A stretch of 64,000 bases of DNA, from the NCBI RefSeq assembly GCF_020379485.1, contig NW_026014642.1:164001-228000 (forward strand), read 5' to 3'. The notes under the pieces are model-generated. The model was not told where the DNA came from, searched no databases, and worked only from the letters and a program-made list of their open reading frames with translations. A program made the translations under genes and the position numbers. Within the stretch, counting starts at the first letter, position 1. Each line of letters opens with the position of its first letter. Of the stretch, positions 8,871 through 19,123 are shown piece by piece. This DNA is from Brassica napus. Lineage: Eukaryota > Streptophyta > Magnoliopsida > Brassicales > Brassicaceae.

Positions 8871-11623
8871 TTCCCTCCCTCTTCAAAAGGATTTGTCCTC
8901 AAATCCAAAGTACCTATATCAAAAAGAGATGAATCAGATACAAAGGAATTAAAATTCATGGAAAATTCAGGGAATGAAAAATATGGACAGAAACTTCCTT
9001 GGAGTTTTGAAGTCATTTTCATCAAGGAATTCCAAGTACTTTGGCGTCCATTGGTGCTTGCTCTGCTTATAAACTGATCATGCTTATCCTGTTTATTCAA
9101 AGCAACTAGAGAAACCACATCAAATCTGCCAAAGAAATAATCAAAGGGTTTCTCTATCCTTAAGACATCAAAATCAGGATCCAAGCCCTTAGGATAATCA
9201 TCAAGGACGTGGGCAAGCATTAAGCAAGTAATCTGGTTGCCAAAAATCGATTTATCAATCTCAAAATCAGGCCAAAGTGAGAAACTGTTATGGAAAGAAA
9301 GAGACAATGCCAAATTTGAAAAATTATCATCATGAACGAAATCAAAAGAATTCTTTGGCCTAAGAAATTTTAGTTCATGCTCTTTCCTGCACCAAATCTC
9401 TTTCAAAGCACAGCTCAATGAAATCAATTCATGAAAAGGTTTGAGCAAAACGTTTTTCAACCAAGTAAGAATATGTTTTCTTTTTGAAATTCTCGGTTTC
9501 AAAACATTTTCATGAAGAGTAGAGGCAATCAACTCATGATCCTTACAGTGCTTTTGGTTTAGACAGGAGAATGACTGAGGAAACACCTTTGGTTCATGGA
9601 GGATCGGTTTTGGCTCAGGCCGATTCTTTCTGGGGCATGAATCTCCTTTAGAAATCTGGTACTCGCGGATAGATGGACTGAAGAACCTCCGGTTTGGAAA
9701 ATTCATAACTTCTTCATCCGTGAAGCTTTGCATGCGATTCCAAGCCTCAGTGAATCCTTGATGAGTTGGCTTTCTTGTAAAATTGGATTCAAGACAAAAG
9801 GCCTTCGGACTGTTGAGATATCCTTCTTGGACTGAACCTCTGTCGCTGGCACCAAGGTAGCCGGTTTGAACAACAAAGCTTCTCCAAATGTGAGGTTGTT
9901 GGGCACGGACAATGCTTTCAATTCTTAGAAGCTGAACCTGTCTTTCCTGTATACTCAAAATAAACACTAAAAGACCAGGATCAAATGTGCAAGATAAATA
10001 TTTGTTCAAATCACAAATCAAGATATCTTTTCCAAGAACAAATTGCACATTTTTCAGCCTGTCAAGGTGCTCATCAAAGTAGATATTACAGACAAGAATT
10101 TTATCAAGGTATGCAACAACAGTATTCATTTTCAAGATGGGCATATCCTTCCCAACATCTGAACACACAAGCTTAAGTTCAGTTTGAGAATCATTTATCA
10201 AAAGTTCAAGGCATTTTTCAAAGAATGTGTTGTAAACCAAAATATCATCAGAACTCAAGACAACACCATTATCACGAAATGATCTCAGAAAATACCAAGT
10301 CTTATCAGTTTCAAAACTTAAGAGATCAGGCTGCAAAACAGAACCACAAAATTCAAGATCACGAAAATCATTTTCAGTTTTAAGTGATTTCTGTTCCAGC
10401 AACTTCTGAATCAAAATTTCGTCCAAGGCATAAGAGGATGCAAACAATTCATCAGTGATCAGTACATGTCTAGAAGAACTCAGATCAAAGCCATTTCCTT
10501 TACAAACAAACAAATCAAGAGATTTTTCAGCACAAAAATCAGTTTGTTGCAAATCAAGATCAAATGGCCTTCCAAGAAGATGAAAACCTTTGTTATGTTC
10601 CAAGAACTGATCAAAGCTCAAAATAATTCCAGAAGTGATGCCATTGACATTTTGAAAACGTGATTGATCAAGACATTTATCAGGTTCAAAGATTTTTAAA
10701 GAATTAATCATGTTATCAAAAACATATTTTGAAACAAAAAAATCTTTCATCTTGTCAAGACCAAAACGAATTACATCATCAGTACTGACTTTCACAAACA
10801 TGTCAGGCAGAGAATTAAGAGAAGAAGGTTCCTCACAGTGCTCTTGAAGATCCGGAGGTAAAGGGGCAGGAGTTGTGCCGGGATCAAAGCATAGATAATT
10901 CTCCATAGCAATGGATGTGATGCTTGTTGCTTCTTCATTAAAGACTGGACCTGGTTCGTCCTCCTCATCAAAGATAGGACCTAGATCATCATCCAAACAT
11001 ATCCTAGTGTCAAGACATGGGCACTGATGTGAAAAATCCAGTGGCTCTTCCTCAAAAACCTGTGGAGACAAAACAAGACTACTCGGAAGCTCCGGTTGCA
11101 AAACAGTTAGTTCTACAATAGCTTGTTCATTATCAAGATTAAACTCAGTTTCAAGAGAAGGAAGATCACAATCTTTTTCACAAAACATCAAGCTTTCAAT
11201 TAGCTCTTCATCAGATTCATCAAAAATGGGTAGAGAATCTGAAAAATCTTTAAGTTCTTCAAAATGGTTTTCAGATTCACCTTGGGCTTTCTTACTGATG
11301 AACAAGGATGGCTCAGCTACTGGGGCACGTGTAGATGTGCTCTTCTTTTGGCTCTTGCTGAAGTCCTTAAGGGCTTTGTCCACTCCCTTCACAAGGTTAT
11401 CACAAATTTGTTGGACATCAATTTGAAAGGGTTTCCTTTTTGGATCACCCACATCTCTGGTTGTTTTTCTCCTTACAGCTGGCTGTTCCTGCACACTAAC
11501 AAACTCATCAAAATAATTCAAAGGATATTTAAAAGGAGTTTGAGAGTTAGAATTTCGTTGAGGCTTCTCCTTGTTACTTTTCCTTTGCAAACCAAACATC
11601 ATAAACCTGGAAAATCTCAACAC
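8252..11623 (-). CDS. Large ORF of unknown function (1,123 codons) crossing the polypurine tract into the 3' LTR
   Basis: I do not recognise this protein. The reading frame is intact. The first ATG is at 11623, but the second (MMFGLQRKS, about 8 codons in) is better supported because the related fragment at 52044 keeps it. About 917 codons lie in the interior and 206 in the LTR. The N-terminal third is basic then acidic, with KKSTSTRAPVAEPSLFISKK around residues 93-112 and many Asp/Glu after that. The middle is rich in short phrases of the type FDLxLxQ and LCSDVGKD. At the LTR junction it reads FEEGGND, encoded by the polypurine tract as in CRM-like pol (50023-50040). No zinc knuckle, DTG, YxDD or DDE motif was found. 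Leader sequence TTTTCCAG just before the ATG resembles a splice acceptor. It could be a divergent Gag-like or packaging protein, or a fused host-derived sequence. Function is unknown. Confidence 0.8.
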   Translation of the reverse strand: MLRFSRFMMFGLQRKSNKEKPQRNSNSQTPFKYPLNYFDEFVSVQEQPAVRRKTTRDVGDPKRKPFQIDVQQICDNLVKGVDKALKDFSKSQKKSTSTRAPVAEPSLFISKKAQGESENHFEELKDFSDSLPIFDESDEELIESLMFCEKDCDLPSLETEFNLDNEQAIVELTVLQPELPSSLVLSPQVFEEEPLDFSHQCPCLDTRICLDDDLGPIFDEEDEPGPVFNEEATSITSIAMENYLCFDPGTTPAPLPPDLQEHCEEPSSLNSLPDMFVKVSTDDVIRFGLDKMKDFFVSKYVFDNMINSLKIFEPDKCLDQSRFQNVNGITSGIILSFDQFLEHNKGFHLLGRPFDLDLQQTDFCAEKSLDLFVCKGNGFDLSSSRHVLITDELFASSYALDEILIQKLLEQKSLKTENDFRDLEFCGSVLQPDLLSFETDKTWYFLRSFRDNGVVLSSDDILVYNTFFEKCLELLINDSQTELKLVCSDVGKDMPILKMNTVVAYLDKILVCNIYFDEHLDRLKNVQFVLGKDILICDLNKYLSCTFDPGLLVFILSIQERQVQLLRIESIVRAQQPHIWRSFVVQTGYLGASDRGSVQEGYLNSPKAFCLESNFTRKPTHQGFTEAWNRMQSFTDEEVMNFPNRRFFSPSIREYQISKGDSCPRKNRPEPKPILHEPKVFPQSFSCLNQKHCKDHELIASTLHENVLKPRISKRKHILTWLKNVLLKPFHELISLSCALKEIWCRKEHELKFLRPKNSFDFVHDDNFSNLALSLSFHNSFSLWPDFEIDKSIFGNQITCLMLAHVLDDYPKGLDPDFDVLRIEKPFDYFFGRFDVVSLVALNKQDKHDQFISRASTNGRQSTWNSLMKMTSKLQGSFCPYFSFPEFSMNFNSFVSDSSLFDIGTLDLRTNPFEEGGNDRPRSTDQYMELNQPGDQNVLNISTEVHVFHRTGQTDRAVYWTVPHTSGNELWLEPWPDDRSDHTGAYLSRPTSHLKTSGRARIHFGRAGRGDTYFGELDELSELSDTTLELDELSELNDTSLELNEPSNTEDGAGSAAGRNGPFQPKEKFIKSSLWDCFFPNSTSSFLSPFQAHSHQEYQEGVSKEVLVVHAKKNSTKIINFGL
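8871..8884 (-). promoter_or_regulatory. Polypurine tract of the non-autonomous element
   Basis: The minus strand reads GAAGAGGGAGGGAA directly before the LTR start TGATAG. This is the plus-strand primer for reverse transcription, and it also codes for EEGGN in the large ORF. Confidence 0.85.
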
Positions 11624-12067
11624 AAAAGTTAGTAGATAAAAACCTCACACTCTCAAGTGTTTGATCCTCACCCACACAAGTGTTTCTCTCAGATTTAGGT
11701 GATCACACACAAGTTTTTACTCAATGTTCTAAGAGAACAAATCAAAGAATCCCAATGGGCAAATCCAAGCAAACAAGGGAATTTTCTCAAGATAGAAAGA
11801 TAAGAGATTTTTGATTTTTGAAATCCGTTTTAACCACCTCAAAGGCTGGATTTATCCTCAGCCAGCAGGCTTTCTCTTCCACCACCAATCCACAAAACAA
11901 ACTTTGAACTTTTTTTTTTTTTTTTTTTTTGAATTAAATCGTAAATCTTTTTTTTTATATATATGGATGGTAATGAGGGGCCCAGATTTAAGAAAGGTAG
12001 AAGAAGAAGTGTTTGAAGAAGATGGAGAGATGAGAAGATGGAATGATAATAGAGTTACCGAGAGAGT
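11624..12067 (-). other. Untranslated leader of the non-autonomous element
   Basis: No gene is seen between the primer-binding site and the ORF. It contains a run of about 22 T on the plus strand (about 11909-11930), so poly-A in the element transcript. It also has a block (GAGAGAAACACTTG-like on the minus strand) that recurs at 51957-52030 in the chimeric copy. Confidence 0.7.
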
Positions 12068-12080
12068 GGCTCTGATACCA
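12068..12080 (-). promoter_or_regulatory. tRNA-iMet primer-binding site of the non-autonomous element
   Basis: The minus strand reads TGGTATCAGAGCC two bases inside the 5' LTR end (TATCA then AG), matching the plant initiator-Met primer site. Confidence 0.9.
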
Positions 12081-12082
12081 CT

Positions 12083-13070
12083 TGATAGAACCAAAATAAG
12101 GATCACTCTTCGGTAAGGTTGATATGAACTCAGATCCGAGAGGATTGAGAACTGATGAATCAAGGGGTGACACTAAGGGTTGCGGAATAGCCCAAAGATA
12201 CTACCAGACTTCGATCGTTGCCGGATGTGACGCACCGGTCCAACAAAAGAAGGATCGAAACTTGGAGATAACCTCACCAAGAAACTAAGAACAAGTTCTA
12301 CAAAGAACAAAGAGTTTTAACTCAACAAAAGGGGAAAACAATCTGTCTTATTTCGTGGCTCTAAAGCCTTATTTATAGGATTACAAGTTGTAGAAATCCA
12401 AAGAAGAATGTGCTAAAAACAAGACATAGAAACTAGAAATGAAGACTTTGACTAAAGACCGAAATTAATGATTTTTGTTGAATTCTTTTTCCCATGCACG
12501 ACCAAGACTTCCTTGCTGACTCCCTCTTGGTATTCTTGATGAGAATGTGCTTGAAATGGACTGAGGAAAGAGCTGGTCGAATTTGGAAAGAAACAATCCC
12601 ATAATGAACTTTTTATGAACTTTTCTTTGGGCTGAAAAGGCCCATTTCGCCCAGCAGCTGAACCAGCTCCATCTTCAGTGTTACTTGGCTCATTCAGTTC
12701 CAAGCTAGTGTCATTTAGCTCACTCAGCTCATCCAGCTCCAAAGTAGTGTCACTTAGCTCACTCAGCTCATCTAGCTCGCCCAAGTTAGTGTCACCTCGT
12801 CCAGCTCGTCCAAAGTTGATTCTAGCTCGACCATATGTCTTCAAATGTGAAGTTGGACGGGAAAGACAAGCCCCAGTATGGTCAGATCGGTCATCTGTCC
12901 ATGGTTCCAGCCAAAGCTCCTTTCCGGACGTATGCGGGACGGTCCAGTACACTGCACGGTCAGTCTGTCCAGTACGGTGAAAAACATGAACCTCGGTTGA
13001 AATGTTCAGAACGTTCTGATCTCCAGGCTGGTTCAGCTCCATGTACTGATCCGTGGACCGCGGTCTATCA
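12083..13070 (-). repeat. 5' LTR of the non-autonomous element
   Basis: 988 bp, same length as the 3' LTR and nearly identical to it. The TATA box is at 12368-12378 on the minus strand. The C-terminal coding segment of the large ORF is also present here (12452-13070) but is cut off from its N-terminus. It fuses by chance with an open satellite frame to give an open stretch to 13366. Confidence 0.92.
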
Positions 13071-13906
13071 CCACGTGGGCCAAAATCACCCGAACAGTCC
13101 ACGGGAAGGGCCAGCGTGCTGAGTCCAAGGACCAGCGTGCTGATATGTGTACTGATGGACAGCCACGGACGTCCTGTGTGTGCTGACGGATACACACGGA
13201 CACACACGGACAGCCACGGACGTCCTGTGTGTGCTGACGAACGGCCACGAACGTCTTGTGCGTGCTGGCGGACACCCACGGACGTCTTGTGTGTACTGAA
13301 CAGACAGCCCACGTGGACCAAAATCACCCAAACAGTCCACGGGAAGGGCCAGTGTGCTGAGTCCAAGGACCAACGTGATTATATGTGTACTGATGGACAG
13401 CCACGGACATCTTGTGTGTGCTGACGAACACAGACGGACACACACAGACAGCCACAGACGGCCTGTGTGTGCTGGCGGACACCCACGGACGTCCTGTGTA
13501 TACTGAACAGACAGCCCACGTGGGCCAAAATCACCCGAACAGTCCACAGGAAGGGTCAGCGTGCTGAGTCCAAGGACCAACGTGCTGATATGTGTACTGA
13601 TGGACAGCCACGGACGTTCTGTGTGTGCTGACGGACACACACGGACACACACGGAGAGCCACAGACGTCCTGTGTGTGCTGACGGACACCCACAGACGTC
13701 ATGTGTGTGCTGACGGACACCCACAAACGTCGTGTGTGTACTGAACAGACAGCCCACTTGGGCCAAAATCACCCGAACAGTCCACGGGAAGGAGCATTGT
13801 GCTGAGTCCAGAGACCAGCGTGCTGATATGTGTTCTGATGGACAGCCACGGACGTCATGTGTGTGCTGACGGATACACACATACACACACGGACAGCCAC
13901 GGACGT
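13071..13906 (+). repeat. Complex satellite array, orientation A (block 3)
   Basis: Continues the array interrupted at 7882. Anchors CCAAAATCACC recur near 13080, 13320, 13526 and 13761. It stops at the LTR terminus at 13907. Confidence 0.92.
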
Positions 13907-15633
13907 TGTAACACCCCGATCCGGCCGACACGGCCGTGGTCGAAGTCTTACGTCGCTCGGTCTACTTCCTAGCCGAACCTCTTAATTGTTGCCCTTTATT
14001 TATAATATCGCCTAAAGGCGAGGGCTAACTTAGATCTTAGCTAAAGACTTCCCTAGTCATTAGTAGCCTAGATTCTTTCAACAGTTATGCAGCGGATTAT
14101 TCTCTAGTAAACCATTGGTCTAAAACCAATCTAACACTTGTCTGGTCGAATCACCTTAGCCTTGGTCAGTTTACTCAACTACCAATTAGCTTAAAGGTCA
14201 ATCCTAAACCCAAACCAAGCCATACGATTCTGAGGTTCCATTCCCCTAAACCATTCTATCTAGATCTACATAAGTAAATGCTAGATCATACCTTTGCCAC
14301 ATCTATGGAGCTCATTAGCTCATTGGTCCTCCATTGACTCGAACTAATCATTCAACTCATTGAGTCTCTTATTGGTCTTTATCTTTGTCCCTGCATCAAA
14401 CAGCTCCCTTTGGTACTTAGTCATTCAACCAACCATCCCCACAGACATGAGTAACCTTTGAGAAGTCTTCGAAAGGATAAGGGTATGCATCTGGCCTTTA
14501 TCGGCTCATGCACACTCAAACATCCTCTTGCCTTATAGGCAATAGTACCCAATCCATATTCTGGACTGACAAATCTCATTAGATCCTAAGTCAATCAACC
14601 AACTATCCTCACATGACTTGGAACTGATGAGTCATCATCTGGCCTGACCGGCCTTGGGACTTAACCCAGACAACTGATATGATTTGTTTATATCAACCGA
14701 TGTATTCCTTAATCAGATTAGTTCCGACACCTTGAACCATCATCCAGAGGTCAGGTCGTCCATACTCAACCATGATCATATCTTACACGGCTTTCCATTA
14801 AAAATCACACCTAGGCTTAGTACCTATGGTCAACGACACATAATACAAGCCATACACTTCGTCATGGCTCTTAGCCAATACCGAAGCTATCAACACCATG
14901 GTTGATATATAGAAGCATCACATCAATACTCTTACTCCAGAAACTTTACTATCCATACTAGTGCTCGGACATCGAACCATCGTCATGAAACATGATCCGA
15001 CCACTAGACTTGATAAACCATAGTCTACTTAGCAGGTATTGATATAACCGGCCTTCCATTGCCATCATGTAGGTCTACTCCCTACATAAGGCATATGGCG
15101 CCTATCCTTCTCATCTGATCCAAACCAAAGCGTTGATCCTACCATAGAGTAAGGCCCAAGACCAAACCGGATTGCCTTGCAACCGATCAGACCTTGCTAC
15201 ACAACACTCTGGTTAAACGAACCGTCCGTCTGTTCGACTATGCAGCCGCGGACTGTCCACTTGGTTCGGCCTAAGCGTTAAACCAATGGCACCGTTTGGG
15301 AACTAGTACCCTTTGGACACTCGTGCCTCTTGGCAACTCATGACCCTTGCCATCTCGCACCCATTCAGATGCTCCAACCGTTCGACCTAACCGTCCGTAT
15401 AGACTGTCTGGTCTGTGCGTGTGTCCGGCCTATGGCCAAAGGATCACGCCTTAACCTACCCAAGTCATGAACCATTGTGACTGCTCAGGGAAGGGTTGCA
15501 ACCGTTCAGAACAGAACAGAACCGCCCCTATCCAATCGGATCACCTGAGGCCAGTCAGATCATGCGCGCGCCTAACTCATCGGTTATGGACCGCGACCGC
15601 ATTACTCTACCAGAACCATGTGGGCTGGTAGAG
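13907..15633 (-). repeat. Truncated Tekay/Del-type LTR, minus orientation
   Basis: Begins TGTAACACCCCGATCC, the reverse complement of an LTR 3' end, and follows the LTR at 37822 with moderate similarity (for example the block near 14400-14560 against 38270-38400). No polypurine tract or opposite terminus is found. The sequence from about 15280 to 15370 has degenerate short repeats of the type ACTCGTGCCTCTTGG, also present at 61840-61990 in another LTR. It passes abruptly into satellite of opposite orientation. No gene is seen. Confidence 0.7.
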
Positions 15634-17446
15634 TATGTGGGCTGTCTGTTCAGTACACACATGACATCCGTTGGTGTCCGTCAGCACACACAGGACGTCC
15701 GTGTGTGTCCGTCAGCAAACACATGACGTCTGTGGCTGTCCGTGTGTGCCAGTGTGTGTCCGTCAGCACACACAGGACGTCCGTGGCTGTCCATCAGTAC
15801 ACATATCAGCACGTTGGTCCTTGGACTCAGCACGCTGACCCTTCCCGTGGACTGTTCGGGTGATTTTGGCCCATGTGGGCTGTCTGTTCAGCACACACAG
15901 GACGTCCGTGGGTGTACGCCAGCAAGCACAGGACGTTTGTGGCTGTCTGTGGCTGTCGTTCAACACACACAGTACGTTTGTGGCTGTCTGGGTGTGTCCA
16001 TCAGCACACACATGACGTCTGTGCCTGTCCATCAGTACACATATCAGCACGTTGGTCCTTTGACTCAGCACGCTGACCCTTCCCGTGGACTGTTCGGGTG
16101 ATTTTGGCCGACGTGGTCTGTATGTTCAGTACAGACAGGACGTCCGTGGGTGGCCGCCAGCACAGAGAGGACGTCTGTGGCTGTCTGTGGCTGTCTGTCA
16201 GGACACACAGGATGTCCGTGGCTGTCCGTGTGTGTTTGTGTGTGTCCGTCAGCACACACATGACGTTTGTGGCTGTTCATTAGTACACATATCAGCACGT
16301 TGGTCCTTGGACTCGGCACGCTGACCCTTCCCGTGGACTGTTCGGGTGATTTTGGCCCACGTGGGCTGTCTGTTCAGTATACACAGGACGTCCGTGGTGT
16401 CCGCCAGCACATAGAGGACGTCCGTGGCTGTTTGTGGCTGTCCGTCAGCACACACAAGACGTCCATGGCTGTCCGTGTGTGTCTGTGTGTGTCCGTCAGC
16501 ACACACATGACGTCTGTGGCTGTCCATCAGTACACATATCAGCACGCTGGTCTTTGGACTCAGCACGCTGCTCCTTCCCGTGGACTGTTTGGGTGATTTT
16601 GGCCCACGTGGGCTGTCTGTTCAATAGACACATGACGTCTGTGGGTGTCCGTCAGCACACACAAGACGTCTGTGGGGTGTCCGTCAGCACACACAAGACG
16701 CCTGTGGGTGTCCGTCAGCACACACAGGACGTCCGTGGCTGTCCATGTGTGTCCGTGTGTGTCCGTCAGCACACACAGAACGTCTATGGCTGTCCATCAG
16801 TACACATATCATCACGTTGGTCCTTGGACTCAGCACGCTGACCCTTCCTGTGGACTGTTCGGGTGATTTTGGCCCACGTGGGCTGTCTGTTCAGTACACA
16901 CAGGACGTTCGTGGGTGTCCGTCAGCACACACACAGGACGTCTGTGGGTGTCCGTCAGCACAAACAGGACGTCCGTGTGTGTCCGTCACCACACACAGGA
17001 TGTTTGTGGCTGTCTGTGTGTGTCTGTGTGTGTCCGTCAGCACACACAGGACGTCTGTGGCTGTCCATCAGTACACATATCAGCACATTGGTCCTTGGAC
17101 TCAGCACGCTGGCCCTTCCCGTGGATTGTTCGGGTGATTTTGGCCCATGTGGGCCGTCTGTTCAGTACACATAGAACGTCTGTGGGTGTCCGCCAGCACA
17201 AACAGGACGTCTGTGGCTCTCTGTGGCTGTCTGTCAGCACACACATGACGTCCGTGGCTGTCCATGTGTGTTTGTGGGTGTCCGTCAGCACACACATGAC
17301 GTCTGTGGCCGTCCATCAGTACACATATCAGCACGCTGGTCTTTGGACTCAGCACACTGCTACTTTCCGTGGACTGTTCGGGTGATTTTGGCCCACGTGG
17401 GCTGTCTGTTCAGTACCCACAGGACGTCCATGGGTGTCCGTCAGCA
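15634..17446 (-). repeat. Complex satellite array, orientation B (block 4a)
   Basis: Same satellite as block 1 but inverted. Anchors appear as GGGTGATTTTGGCCCACGTG (near 15857, 16097, 16347, 16593, 16860, 17137 and 17381). The array reverses to orientation A at about 17446. Confidence 0.93.
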
Positions 17447-19123
17447 CACAAAATCACCCGAACAGTCCACGGGAAGAACCAGCGTGCTGAGTCCAAGGAA
17501 CAACGTGCTGATATGTGTACTGACGGACAGCAATGAACGTCCTGTGTGTGCTGGCGGACACCCACGGACGTCCTGTCTGTACTGAACAGACAGCCGACGT
17601 GGGCCAAAATCACCCAAACAGTCAACGGGAAGGGCCAGCGTGCTGAGTCAAAGGACCAACGTGGGACAGCCACGGACGTCCTGTGTGTGCTGACGGACAC
17701 AAACGGACACACACGAACGTCCTGTGTGTGATGACGGACACACACGGATGTCCTCTGTGTGCTGACAAACACACACAGACGTCATGTGTGTACTGAACAC
17801 ACAGCCCACGTGGGCCAAAATCACCCGAACAGTCCACAGGAAGGGTCAGCTTGCTGAGTCCAAGGACCAGCGTGGTGAGTCCAAGGACCAGCGTGCTGAT
17901 ATGTGTTCTGATGGAAAGCCACGGATGTCCTGTGTGTGCTGACGGACACACACAGACACACACGGACAGCCACAGACGTCCTGTGTGCTGACGGACACAC
18001 ACAGACACACACGGACAGCCACGGACGTCCTGTGTGTGCTGACAGACAGCCACGGACAGCCACAGACGTCCTGTGTGTGCTGACGGACACCCACAAACGT
18101 CCTGTGTATACTGAACAGACAGCCCACGTGGGCCAAAATCACCCGAACTGTCCACAGGAAGGGTTAGCGTGCTGAGTCCATGGACCAACGTGATGATATG
18201 TGTACTGATGGACAGCTACGGACGTTCTGTGTGTGCTGACGAACACACACGGACACACATGGACAGCCACAGACATCCTGTGTGTGCTGACGGACACCCA
18301 CGGACGTCCGGTGTGTGCTGACGGACACCCATGGACGTCCTGTGTGTACTGAAAAGACAGCCCACGTGGGCCAAAATCACCCGAACAGTCCACGGGAAGG
18401 AGCAGCGTACTGAGCCCAAGGACAAAGGTGCTGATATGTGTACTGATGGACAGCCACAGACGTCCTGTGTGTGCTTTTGGACACACACGGACGTCATGTG
18501 TGTGCTGACGGACACCCATGCACGTCCTATGTGTACTGAACCGACAGCCCATGTGGGCTAAAATCACCCGAACAGTCCACGGGAAGGGCCAGCGTGCTGA
18601 TATGTGTACTAATGGACAGCCACAGACGTCTTGTGTGTGCTGACAGACACACACGGACAGCCACAGATGTCCTGTGTGTGCTTACGGACAGCCACGAACA
18701 GCCACGGACGTCCTGTGTGTGCTGGCGGACACCCACAGACATCCTGTGTGTACTGAACAGACAGCCCACGTGGGCCAAAATCACCCAAACAGTCCACGGG
18801 AAGGGCCAGCATGCTGAGTCCAAGGACCAATGTGCTGATTTGTGTACTGATGGACAGCCAAGGACCTTCTGTGTGTGCTGACGGGGACACACGGACACAC
18901 ATGGACTGCCACGGAAGTCCTGTGTGTGCTGACAGACAACAATGAACGTCCTGTCTGTGCAGGCGGACACCCACAGACATCCTGTGTGTACTGAACAGAC
19001 AGCCCACGTGGGCCAAAATCACCCGAACAGTCCACGGGAAGGAGCAGCGTGCTGACTCCAAAGACGAGCGTGCTGATATATGTACTGATGGACAGCCACG
19101 GACACACACGGAGACACACGGAC
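17447..19123 (+). repeat. Complex satellite array, orientation A (block 4b)
   Basis: Starts at the inversion point where CAGCACACA passes directly into AAATCACCCGAACAG. It has several shortened units, for example near 17660 where the anchor block is missing. It ends exactly at the LTR start at 19124. Confidence 0.92.

Larger units (their letters stand above)
7883..13070 (-). mobile_element. Complete non-autonomous LTR retrotransposon with a large unknown ORF
   Basis: Two 988-bp LTRs (7883-8870 and 12083-13070) flank 3.2 kb. The minus strand has an initiator-Met primer site next to the right LTR and a polypurine tract next to the left LTR, so the element is transcribed right to left. The flanks CCACC and CCACG fit a 5-bp target duplication with one change, at a site reading CCCACGTGG in intact satellite. 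There is no Gag zinc knuckle, protease, reverse transcriptase or integrase. The interior is one ORF of unknown function. Ends, primer site and polypurine tract resemble the CRM-like element whose LTR is at 50037-51109, its likely helper family. By eye the LTRs differ at roughly a dozen positions, so the insertion is young. Confidence 0.9.

Noticed and set aside
8635..9077. Plus-strand frames opposite the large ORF
   Set aside because: They are shadows of the minus-strand ORF and LTR. They have no motif and lie across the polypurine tract.
13086..13931. Fusion frames joining satellite to LTR coding
   Set aside because: Accidental read-through across insertion joints at 13070 and 13907.
4455..19123. 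CRISPR-like array, because of short repeats separated by variable sequence
   Set aside because: The intervening parts are themselves repeats of the same family, there are no unique spacers or cas genes, and the surroundings are plant retrotransposons.
4455..19123. Telomeric or CentBr-type centromere repeat identity for the satellite
   Set aside because: No TTTAGGG runs, and the monomer length and sequence do not fit the 176-bp Brassica centromere satellite as I know it.
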